This document shows, in pieces, positions 23,201 through 33,500 of a stretch of DNA of 64,000 nt. The DNA is from Ianthella basta. Its lineage: Eukaryota > Porifera > Demospongiae > Verongiida > Ianthellidae. A model generated the notes under the pieces. The model saw nothing but the letters and a program-made list of their open reading frames with translations. It did no database searches and was not told where the DNA came from. How positions within the stretch are numbered: the stretch's first letter is position 1; each line of letters starts with the position of its first letter. Location of the stretch: NCBI GenBank assembly GCA_964019415.1, contig OZ025883.1, positions 3,471,586 to 3,535,585 of the forward strand, read 5' to 3'. The position numbers and the translations under genes were made by a program.

Positions 23201-23778
23201 TAGGGTGTAAAGTACGGTGGGTGAAAGAGCTACAACAAAGTTTGGTGAGGTTCAAATGGAAGGGGTTAGATGCTGAGGCCGTGAGTGGGTTGACATTGAA
23301 AGAAGTAAAGCAGGTGTTGAAGGACATAGCATGGAGGGAAGTGAGAGAAGTATGGAGGGAAGCAGCTAGGGAACGGCCAAAGCTGGAAGTGATTGGGAGT
23401 TTAATGGATGCTGAATGCAAGGCGCGGTGTGTGGAGATAGAGTGTAAGATGCAAAGGAGGATGATGGTGAAACTACGAGGGGGAACAGCAGAATTAAGGG
23501 TAGAAACTGGCAGATGGTGTGGGTTAAGTAGGGGCGAACGACTTTGTAAGAACTGTGACAGTGGTGAAGTGGAAGATGTCAAGCACTTTGTGTGCCGGTG
23601 TGTATTTGTGGCAGAAGAGAGGAGAGAAATGGCAAGGCTGATGAATGAGATAGTGGTGGGATGGGAGAGCATGAAGGATGATGACAGGGTGATATGGGTA
23701 CTGGAGGAGGCATGCAAAGATGGAAGAGTGCGGAAGGCGCTGCAGAGGATGTGGCAGAAAAGGACAAGCTGCCCTTAA
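20260..23778 (+). CDS. LINE ORF2: APE endonuclease, reverse transcriptase, C-terminal zinc finger
   Basis: Open for 1172 codons from 20260; the first in-frame ATG is 20347 (MMCWNVCGWG). Endonuclease landmarks: CWNVCGW, VETWL, GDFNA (about residue 184), SVVDYCLV (249) and PDHSLMSWEV (287), so the catalytic Asn, Glu, Asp and His are all present. Reverse transcriptase: KAAPGSDRLTAEMV, DFRGISLLPVAYK, FIDFKKAYDRVD (672), LRQGCILSPLLFSLYINSL (731) and LLYADDAVIL (772). Near the end is a CxxC..HxxxC cluster (LCKNCDSGEVEDVKHFVCRC). The enzyme nicks chromosomal DNA and copies the element RNA at the nick. Translation probably uses reinitiation after ORF1 given the overlapping stop. It appears functional. 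Confidence 0.9.
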   Translation: MKATGEVAGGGEEEGLFADVGTRGEGRLSMMCWNVCGWGRGGGEMEKMREGHDMRAKVIDFYKPDVVALVETWLRGEEEIAVEGYRWFGRNRRNLHRKAVRGSGGVGLLVREEVLEKWAVEVIDADIEDILWVKLSQGNEDTLILAACYIPPESSSRGQGAEETLQLLSEQVAKFCSQGPLIICGDFNARCGELNTDRDGIPPRKVIDGVKNSQGEALVDFLRSTSMTEVNGRKGRDAFTCVSGKGCSVVDYCLVSKENFHIIENFKVTTMSESVEEMNCRGVVTRTPDHSLMSWEVATDWVSGMEEGKEEGELKDGMVKRYAVPEGYLEGEVERVRLLTDKVETAGNDQEVIDEIYGELTEMMRQGLVEMKVKRGKGGQPWFTKEIAKLRKAFHRAEREWLECNGSDAKRGKRRDYVEKRREYKKAVSRAKRSFDESRRNELDRVIRNPKKWWRMARKLGLTNGKKKRSDIGKVYDELGVVRQGKEAVGVWKRYFQNVLNEGGRSEVQGDEGGEEVNGGNELLNEDVTREEVKQALDTLKRKAAPGSDRLTAEMVCSDVLVDFWCSLFSWCWKNGMVPSEWRRSTVVPIPKRSRSGVCKTEDFRGISLLPVAYKAMCSIAQNRLVHVVEERKLVAEEQGGFRKGRGCRDQLMTLVLLGQVKAVTKTGMFASFIDFKKAYDRVDRGKLWRCLEGMGLGGRLSAFLKAVYEDVSCEVKVGEGRSEPFKVTCGLRQGCILSPLLFSLYINSLITKLKEAGVGVKCRGQLISVLLYADDAVILAEDEKSMKHGLNTLVEWCNEWSVEVNVEKCGVMHVRRTGMKRTEEKFDVGGEEIAVVQEYKYLGCVIDEHLQGTRMVEERGKAGARALSDWLRRCRATVGEVRGATFVRLMESLVESVLLYGAEVWGCGAQLGPVENVQMRAARIFLGVGRLHPLVSLQFEMNMLPMKWVAMKRSIEFWVQVMRMTDGRLLKVVMLEALEVGCKVRWVKELQQSLVRFKWKGLDAEAVSGLTLKEVKQVLKDIAWREVREVWREAARERPKLEVIGSLMDAECKARCVEIECKMQRRMMVKLRGGTAELRVETGRWCGLSRGERLCKNCDSGEVEDVKHFVCRCVFVAEERREMARLMNEIVVGWESMKDDDRVIWVLEEACKDGRVRKALQRMWQKRTSCP

Positions 23779-23934
23779 AGAACTATGCCCATTGTGATTC
23801 TTTTGACACTGTTACATTTAATTATATTATAGTGCTGCATGGGGCTGACACCCTAGTGTTTGTATTATACAACACGGTGCACTTAAATGATAATATATCA
23901 TACTATAGTTGCATGAAGCTATGCAACAGTAGTC

Positions 23935-24168
23935 CACCACTTTTGCTTACCTAAAACAGGACCTAGGACCACTTTTGGCACAGACAGAAGTGGTCCTACC
24001 ATAGGACCACTTTTGGCAAGGTAGGACCACTTTTGGCTGCCAAAGGTGGTCTGGGTGGACCGGTTTTGGCAGCCAAAAGTAGTCCAGGGGGACCGGTTTT
24101 GGCAGCCAAAAGTGGTCCGGGGGACCGGTTTTAGCCAGGACCCGTTTTTGCATGACAGGTGCACCTTA
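23935..24168 (+). repeat. GGACCACTTTTGGC palindrome block
   Basis: Four or five copies of GGACC(A/G)(C/G)TTTTGGC in both orientations, ending TTTTTGCATGACAGGTGCACC. Reverse complement of the unit style at 14277-14418. Could be part of the LINE 3' UTR or an insertion in it. Confidence 0.7.
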
Positions 24169-24171
24169 ATC

Positions 24172-24197
24172 ATTGAATTGAATTGAATTGAATTGAA
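24172..24197 (+). repeat. (ATTGA)n microsatellite
   Basis: Five perfect ATTGA units. Position after the LINE ORFs suggests a LINE 3' tail. Confidence 0.6.
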
Positions 24198-24569
24198 TAT
24201 ACACTATGACTCTCATCTGGTGTTTCTTTCCTGGATACATAAGTTTAGTGCTGCATGGGGCGGTTGCCCTAGTGTACCTGGCACATGATACATACATTCA
24301 CAGTACGCAGCTAGCTAGCTCAGTAGCTACGCGTCTTTCAGATGCTGTGTACAAGAAGACACACACGATTGTGAGCAAGGATTGATAGGGAATTCCAGTA
24401 TGCGAACTATGCTCTGTAATCCTCTTGGTTGACGGTAATAAATGGCGTGCTAATGTGCTGCGGCTAATGGCTTGTTGACAGCGTGACTTGATCAGCCATT
24501 TTTCTCACGCGAGATCCATCTGTGCAGTTGCTAAGGAGTGCAGTCCACTTGACAACGAATGGTCCGAAT

Positions 24570-27500
24570 ATGGACACCTTGTCGGTCGAAAGCAGAGGTG
24601 ATACTGACAGTCATGGGTACAAGGGCAGTGTTGCTGGCAAGAATGAGAATATGCGCACTATGGATTCCGCAGTTAAAGTTTTATGTAGGAGCGTGTCAGA
24701 AACCCATCCGGTTTACCAGTTCCAGGAGCCTAGGCGCAGCGTTGTAAGAGTGGACAACTACAAACGGAGACTGGAGCATCTGAAGCCTGGCTGTGGCTTC
24801 TTCTCTTGTCAGATTAGACCTTACCAAGCATTGGGGTCGCCGTGTTTGAGAACAGACTACTGGAGTTTCGCTGAAATCCCCGATAGCTGTGGAACTGCTT
24901 TGGTGAGTGAATGACAGTATGCCGTGTAGTCTACGTGACTATTATGACGGCGCATATAAATTTCATGACTTACTGGATAATAGGAGAAGATTGTCAGGGG
25001 AGGTTGAAATTTGGATCATGACATGAGTAACCCAGGATCACGCTATGTCGTTGAGTATAATGCGTATATGCTGCATTTATTGCATTTTTGGCATACAGAA
25101 GGCCTTCTTAAAGCCAAGAGTTGGGTGAATCAAAGCAAGTTATGGGAATTGAATTGAAAAGTAGAATTTGGGGGGGGGGGGGGCAGCTTACATTGAGGAG
25201 TCGAGAACTTTGGCAATATGGTTAGTGAGTACAGTTCAATTCATTTCAGTGATTAAGATGCACCATGCCCAAGGGCCCTAGGGCAAAGATTTGTCCAATA
25301 TACATAGCACCAACACATGGATGTACTCATAAGCAAAGATAATAGCAAATAGATATGCCAAGTCATACCATCTTTGTATTTGTAATAATGCCTCAGATAA
25401 ATCTTGCTCAGTTAAATCTTGCGTGCCACATATAAGAGATCGTAGATAAATTACAAAGTACGTACAAGTATCTATGGTGCACTGTCAATGAGCAGGTAGA
25501 AAATATGGTTACAATTGACTCAAGGGTGAATGCCCTGTGTGCATGGCTGGAGAGTGCAGGATATGTGTTATGGAGGTGAAAGGGGAGTCATTTGTAAAGT
25601 TGCTGGAGGCAGGAGTTGATATGATGCTACTATATGGAACTATAAGTGTATAAAAATTCCTTTAGAATTGAAAAGGATTTACGTAGGAATGGCCAGCAGA
25701 CAGTGCATAGAGATAAGCAACAGTAACTCAACACCATGATTAACCACTTTTTCGTAGAGTTCACTCTGCATTCCTAATTTCCTTGTACGTAGCTACAAGG
25801 GACTAGCTTGTTATTTGTAGCTACATATTTGCGTCCATGTACAGAACTACGTAAAGGACATTTGGAATGCAGAGTAAACTCCACGGGAATGTGGAGTAGC
25901 CATTTTATTGAGCACATTTCTAAATGGATGTCACGAGCGGAGCTGCTAGAGATGTGGGGCTGTTGTAGACAGGTTGGTCCAGTCCAATGAGCAGGTTCTG
26001 ATGCGTGCAGCCAGGATATTCTTGGGGGTGTTCTGGTGGGTGTCAATGCCCAAGAGTACAATTTTAATTAAGGTAAGAGGTATGGTGACAAAGGTTGATT
26101 AGGTTGGTGCAATAGAGGCATAGGAAGCTCAAAGCAAGGTAAAGTGGTTAGAGGAGTTTGGGTGGACAAATAAACAAATGAAGTGGTAGAGAAACTAAGG
26201 ACTGCCAGTGAGTGAAATAGGGCAAATGTTGAAAGATTTATTCGTGGCAAGAGGTGGTGGATGAATGGGTGACAGAGGAATAGGAAATATCAAAGTTGAG
26301 TGTGTTACAGAATCTTTTAGAAGGAGGTCGAGGCGCGTGCAGGTAGGGAGGGAGGAAGGGCCTTTGCAAAACCACTTACCCTCTGAAACACTGAACTGAT
26401 ATGTGGCAGATGATCGTAGCAGCACTGAACCTGATCAGGACAAGAAACCACTAAACCAGATTGGTATTGAGGGTGAAATCCATTGTTGGAGGGACAGGAC
26501 TATTTAAATTTTTGTTCAATCAAATCAAATGACACAATCCAATGAATAATAACTATAATTGATTAATTTTTGTGTTACTGTGTGATTTTGCCTTTTGTAG
26601 GGCATGGAAGGCTCAGGCAACTCTGATACCACTGCTGTTTTACTTCCTGTACAAAGTGCGATAAGTGACGGTTCAGTTAAGGTAATATTTCCCTTTATCC
26701 TGCTTTACGCAGCTGTGTTAATCAGTGTGTTAGTTGTGATGTAAAGACAATGTATGTATACCAGCACAAGTCAGAGAAGGTCAGGAACACCGCTTTTATA
26801 ACTTGAGCAGATGTGCTAGTTAATGATGGAAATTATGTACAGTACTTTTTGGGTCGATTGTCCTGATTGCAATTTGAAGTCTGCATTCCATCACATGAGT
26901 AAAGTATTGGATAGTGGATTTGTGCGTCATCGCGCACGTGAGAATGCAGTATGCCCAAATTCTTTATTCACATAATCAAGTGCAGACTTCAAATTGCAAT
27001 CGGGACAATCGACCCAAAAAATACTGTAGAACCCGCACGAAGTGCAGGGCAGGACTATTATAAGCAATTTTTTGTTTCGTAATTGGATATACATATGTAC
27101 TACGTAGCTGACATCCTATCCTTTGGGCGAATTCTCAGCCTATTGTATGAAATGAGCGTTCAACATATAGACCTTTTGCCAAATAAATTTTGATTACTTC
27201 CGGAGTTCAGCGCACTCTAGTTATGTACAGCATTGATAGGTTAAAAGGTTACTTTCACTCGTGTGTAGCTGGTACAGGAGGTGGAAGTCCTTCATTCAGT
27301 TGGTATAGTATTGTAGAGCGAACAGTGACCTTAAGGTTGGTAGGCGTGTCGTCTTGGTCAGCCAGTGTTTAGGTTCGTTTCGAATGATGATTGTATAGTA
27401 TGCAGATCAACAGCGAAGAACACTGGAAGAAGCTGAGTTCCTTTTTATTCTCTTTGCCCTGGATCACAAGGAAAAGGATCTGCGACACATATTTCACAAG

Positions 27501-30500
27501 CATCACTTTTACTTTGCCGTTGAGGAGCACCATATGGTGCACAGCCAGTATTTCTTGTACGATGACTGTTTGGAGTGCAAACCATCTCTGTAAGTAGTAT
27601 TGACCCAGATTACCTGTGTAGGGAGCCTCCCTTATGATTCAACCAGCTCTGTCCTTAAAACATTGTATTCCTTGCCAAAAAAACTGGCTAAAAGTACCCT
27701 GCTTCTTCCAAAACTGCCCAATTCGTACTTTGACAGGTCACACTGTGTTCCTATACTGATGTTATTTTGGCGACAGGCTCTTTGTTTGCTTCTTCCTTGT
27801 TGCAGAACAAAGTAAAAACTGTTTTACGTATGTATTATTCCTATGTCGACCATGTATTGTGGGGAAAAAAGTAATTATGATGTTTATTTGGCAAAGGTCT
27901 ATTGAAACTGTCTATTGAGGTCATTCCATAGACTTGCTCCATAAAGCTTCGTAGGCACATAATTATCTTATGTTCATGAATTTTCTGGATTCATTTTGTC
28001 TAAAGGAGCCCAGTGGTAAAGGTGCTAACCACCTTAGGTCACTCCCCGGATTGCCATGATGTACGTACTCTACCATGTGTGGTAAAGATTGATTGAAAAC
28101 TAAAGAAGGAGTTCACATTCAACCACACTGCAGTCTTTACCTTATCTGTTAGATATGGCAGTGACCATAAAAGATGCAGTAACTCTGACGGAATGATGTT
28201 TTTCCCAGAATTCAGCTCGGCCAAGTCATTCTTACAATGTCTCTCTCTGTATACGTACCTACCACTTTTGGTGACCATCCGCTCAAAACTACCACTTTTG
28301 GTGACCATCCGCTCAAAACTACCACTTTTGGTGACCATCCGCTCAAAACAGGAGTATTTTCTAAACATTATAAGATTAACACTTACAATTGAAATGAGCC
28401 GAATGTATTGATCTTGATGTTGTGTGAATCCTAGTGTGGTTGACAAGAAATGGCTTGAAAAAGAAACAAAATAGTGAAGGGCTCAAATCAAAGGACAGGG
28501 GGGATATTAATTTATGGAGTAAACATGAAGCACATCTTGGGAGACCAGCTGCAGTGCAGGTACCCCCATCGGCACATGAACTACATAGCTGTATTTAGTA
28601 TGGTGGAGTACATACTGTAAGTTTAAACTACGTACGTATGTGCATAAATGGGTCACCTCAAACAGAAGAGGCATTGCTCCTGAATGATGATTGTGTTGAT
28701 GACTTTGTGCACTTTCTCAATGTGTGCAGCTGTCTTCATCAAAGCTGTTAAAGTTAGAAAGTTTACATGGATTTATCAAATCAGAAAGGTTTGTTTCATT
28801 GGTTTTCATTAGGTGAAGTGCATCTATGTAACTGTTGTTTTATGTGCTTTGCAGTGACCGATTAGAGTATGCCAGAAAGGGCCATAGTTTGTTTAAAGCA
28901 TTGGTGACAGAAGAAGAAGCTAGAGCAAAGGCTGAAATCCTCAAGTTCAGGCAGGAAACAGAAAGTTCAAGAAGAATGTGGAAATCTCCGGGTGAAAGCA
29001 GGTGTGTGTTTGTATATAATGTACTCCACCGGGATGAACACTATAAGGCAATCTAAGGTCACATATGTACGGTACGTGACATGAAAAACTTAACTTTATC
29101 CATGGCGAAGTGCGCAAGTTATCTGCTAACAACGGGGCACAGTCCACCGCTGGACAGACGGGTACTGTGCGGCATCCGTACGGAATCCTCTTCGTAGTTT
29201 ATACGTATTTAACAGATCTAGTCTGCCTGGTTACATACATACGAGTGAGGAATCAATTACCAGGGTCGATATGAAAGTTTGTACGTACGTATACAGCTAC
29301 GAAGTCAGTTGTTGTAGTGTAGCTACAATTCTAAGTCATGACACTCATAACCTGACTATTCTTCTGTATGAAAGGCAGCAAATAGTCAGTGGCTTGTGCT
29401 CCATTCTGGTGAGGTGGAAAATGCACTGTCTCTTTTAGCTGCTGTGCCTCTTTGTCGCTTGTGTGTTACTGTACGAGCAACAAATCTGTCCCAATGCAAG
29501 CCTTTTAAACTAAGTTTAGTTGTACTATAGCCCCTATTCTGCCATAGACTAGACCATCTTCTGGCTATAAAAGGCCCATGTACATGTAAGTGGTTCAGCT
29601 TGAGGCTATGTAGTCCTGCAAATCATTTCATTTCAATATCATCGATTTTGGCTGTTCTGTACCAGACTGCAAAGGACGATTAAAGTACTATTTAAGAATG
29701 AGATGCTTGGAAGAACACTCTGACCTTTACGTAAAAAGAGAATGAAATGGGAAATCGTGATCATGCAGGACTCCCATGCAGACCATTCAATATAAGCTGA
29801 AGCGACTGTCCTGACTATGGTACTCATCACATTATAGTTACCATTTTACACCCCATACCCTTATTCATGCCACGCCTGTGCCCTCATCAGTGCTGCACAT
29901 GTACATGTATGTATGTACCTGTAATTGTATGTGTACTGGTACTGTATGTGCCACACCGTTATGTAGCAGCAGTTGCTTAACACTCTGAATGTGGAGATTT
30001 TGCCAAGATCTGTGTTTGCATACATGCTTCAAAGTTTTAATCTTCTCTTGTACTGTGTTCAGCTCATGCTTTTCAGCATACAGTGTCCTCTCAGAGTCTC
30101 AGGATGGTTTTCATGGATTATGTGAAGGAAAGTATTTCTTCTACATACAGTACCATCTCCCCTAGTAGTAGAGCAGGAGGCAAAGTCGGTGTCATAAATT
30201 TCCTTTGGCACTACCAGGAGACTGGCACAATAGCCCGAGCTCCTGGAACTGGCCAAGCTTCAAGGGCTGGATGTCTGGAAGCTACTGCAAAATATGTACG
30301 TAGGTTGAGATCTTTGACATATCTTTGTCTTACGTACTTCATTGGAGGAATGATCTGGGATGCATTGCCAAGTGATGATTGCAGAGGTGAACAAAGAGAA
30401 TGAGTGGAGTGGGCCAAGCTGAATTAGGACATGACCTACAAGGATGTAATCTACACTGAGGAAGCAACTGTGCAGATTAAGGTGCACATGTTGCTACGCT

Positions 30501-33500
30501 ACAAGCAAAAGCTGGAGCATCTGGTGTAAGTTCAAATGATTGGACAGGCATCAGTCATCATGGCAGAGCTAAGTTGTGCATCTTTGAGGAGCAGGGCATG
30601 GTCCCCTGGCGAAGCATGTAGGCTCATGAGTAATGAGTTACAGCTATACTCAGCCACCAGGGTGGTTGCTCTACATTAAAGGGGCTCATGAAAGGCTCTG
30701 AGCCTCACCCTATGCAAGGGATGAGCTAACCTATGCAGCACATAGCTGAATTGTTTCTCAGCCATGCTGGGTGGCTCCAGGGAGTAGCGGTAGTCACCCC
30801 TCGCCCTGCATCATGGCAGAATGAGTAGCTATGTACCCTGCACAGCGTTGCAGCGAGTCATAGTCATGTTTCTATTTGGCCCCACGCTTGGGGAATGGGA
30901 GTATATCTCCCACAGATGCATATGGCAGACTGGTTGGTAGACCTGTCGGTTCCCCCACTCCTCCCCAGGCACTCTGTCGGGCCAGACCCCTTAGGTGCTC
31001 ACCTGGTTGGGGAGTGGGACCCAACTCCATCAGGGGATGTACCACCATCCACCCAGGCATCAGCTGAGGTGGAGACAATTATAGGGTCGGCCTCGTCGAT
31101 GGCTACCCTGCCCATCCCTGGGCTCCCCCCCCCCCCCCAGCTGGCTTTTGTCATCACTGAGGAGAAGATGTAGCTGGGGGAGCTCTTGCCAGCAGGGCTC
31201 CAGCGTGCCTTTGAGGGTATGCAGGACAACAATAGTGAGGACATGGCCAAAAAGCCCAAGAAAGTACCGGTGACCTCAATCACTGACTGGGCCACAGCAT
31301 TTACCATCTATGCTGTTGTCCTGGCCAGGGCCAAGCCGACCAAATCCTGAGAACTGTTCGCCTACATGGCTATTGTCTTCCACATGGCCTGCAAACGCCA
31401 GGATAAGGAATGGCATCGTTATGATGAAGTGTTTCGCCAGACCATTTTGGTTAACCCGGAGATATCGTGGGGCAGGCCAGACCTGGAACTCTGGATGATG
31501 GCTACCACCCCACGGAGGAGGAGGAGCCCACAGCAGACAGTGGGTCATCCCGCGAGTCCAGCTCCTCTAGGAGCCAGGGACCACCCAATGTGGAAGTGTG
31601 CCGCCTCTGGAACACATACGTAGTCATTGTATCCCTTTTGTCTACATGCCTGCATTTATTAATGAGGCGAGAATTGTTGATGGACGACACCCATCCACAC
31701 GCCTCATGGTCAAAGTCTTGCCAATGGATATTTCAGGGTATGACAGGCCCTGCTTATAGACCAGCTGCGTTTAAGTGTTTAGGAATGCAGTACGTCATAA
31801 TTGCATATGACATCATCACTGGTGGCAGTTCAGTACATTGACAAGATAGGGGAAAAGGTATTGCACCGGCAAACTTGAGCGCTTCATGCCAAATATTTCC
31901 ATTTAGATGGCTTGGCTGAATGGTTCGCACGAATACACACCTGATGGTTGTTCATTGAGGTTGATATGGCCTACGGTCGCCAAGATTGGGATTCGCGAAA
32001 GGGGTCTTGCTGACGAGATTGTGGTGAACGAGTCTTCTTGACGGGATTTTTTGACACTCTTGGACATGGAATAGCTTCTAGTTGAAGTACCACCTACAAA
32101 GTATCAAGGTTAGCTACAGGTAGCGATGGTAACGCAAGGGTGCGGGTCATAACTGTTACTCGCCGGTTAGTCCCACTCCAGATGTCTCCATCTCGGTACC
32201 CGTTGTGGTGCTTTAGCCGAAATCGTGTCAAGAAGTCTCGTTCACCACATTCTGGTCGCTCATGGAGTTTCGATCTTGGCAACCATATGCCTTAGCAACT
32301 TCAATCAATGATTGTCAGGTGCATATTTGTGCGAATCATTCAGCTGAGCCATCTAAATAGGAGCATTCGGCAGAATCGGCACGAAGAGATTGAGAAGACA
32401 AGGTGAAGGCTAAGGTCAAGCAGCTCCAAATTGTGGGAGACAGACTTCAGATTCCTCTGTTTCTATGATGCCCTCATGCTTCTCAACCACTCTTAGTCCA
32501 TACCCATAGTCCTCTACATCGTCAGCACAGCACCTTGCTTCCTGTCGGCCAACTCTTAGGCATACTGTATCATGACGTCCTTAGATGTATCTTGAACAAC
32601 ATCCCAAATATATGCCTTGAAAACAATAATTCAATATGGTCGTAAGCATGCCCATTTGGATTGGAGGGCTAGGTATTTACAGAGCAGCCTAGTCTACTTG
32701 ACTTCTGCTATGGGCTGTTCTGGCTTGTCAGTCAGACCCTCTGTACCCGTAGCCATACCTACTGTACATTCATAGCTGTAGCTGTGCTATATACCTATAC
32801 CTGTGCTATGCCCATACCTGTACCAGTTGCATGGCCTTAGAATAGTAACTTGATTGTGACAAGTACTGTACAAATTGATCTTGGGATACTGTACATCATG
32901 ACCTTGGGTTGAAAATTGCTGTCCATGGCTGGAAGGGACAGCATCTTGCAATCTAGCTGAGATTCAAACGGATGGTGATTGTTTGCATTGTCTGGCCACT
33001 GGGGTGTATTTTGCGTATTTCAAGATTTGGGTAGTTTTATAATCATCAGTTTATGTTCTTGCAAATAGCTACATACCAATGTCTTCAGATTGGTTTTGTG
33101 TTATATTTGAATGTTTCTTGAACAGATGCTCATTTTTGACCATACCAATTAGAAACATCATTCAGTAACTTAGTACTACTTTCCGTCCAGAATGTTTGGG
33201 AATGTTTTGTTTATGTTTATGTTTGGGTTGTGCATTATCAAGTTGGTGATTTGCATCCATATTGTTTTGCTTTGTAGGGATGCATATCCTCACAGCTTTG
33301 CTGCTGCTGATGCTCATTTACCAGAAGTTCCTTCTGCCCTTTTCCCGGACTCAGTTGAAGAAAGGTCTGCAAACATAAGTGTTGATGTCTTCAGAGCTTT
33401 ATTGATATGGAAGATATTTTTCATACAGGAATCATATTTTTTTGCCCTATTACCTGCCTCTCATATACGTATATCATACTACAATAAAAGGTCTTGGCTA

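Larger units (their letters stand above)
19103..24200 (+). mobile_element. Non-LTR retrotransposon (LINE), two intact ORFs
   Basis: ORF1 (19103-20263) and ORF2 (20260-23778) sit back to back, with the ORF1 stop overlapping the ORF2 frame opening. There is no stop or frameshift across 4.7 kb, so the insertion is young or recently active. The 3' side holds AGTGCTGCATGGGGC twice (23831 and 24246), the palindromic GGACC block (23935-24168) and (ATTGA)n at 24172-24197, which may be the element's microsatellite tail. The exact 5' end and target duplication were not found. The coding strand is strikingly purine-rich. Clade is uncertain. Confidence 0.85.

Noticed and set aside
22554..23717. 387-codon open frame on the minus strand opposite LINE ORF2, and several shorter ones opposite ORF1 and ORF2
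   Set aside because: Produced by the purine bias of the LINE coding strand. Composition is low-complexity Ser/Pro/His/Leu with no domain.
30059..30420. Possible extra exon of the ten-exon gene near 30062-30129
   Set aside because: It has a plausible acceptor but exons 4 and 5 already join in phase, and no clean donor follows.
32094..32282. Minus-strand frame with FLTRFRLKHHN, reminiscent of the start of a PIF/Harbinger nuclease
   Set aside because: Too short and no catalytic motif; it lies in the loop and arm of a foldback. Resemblance is not strong enough to name.
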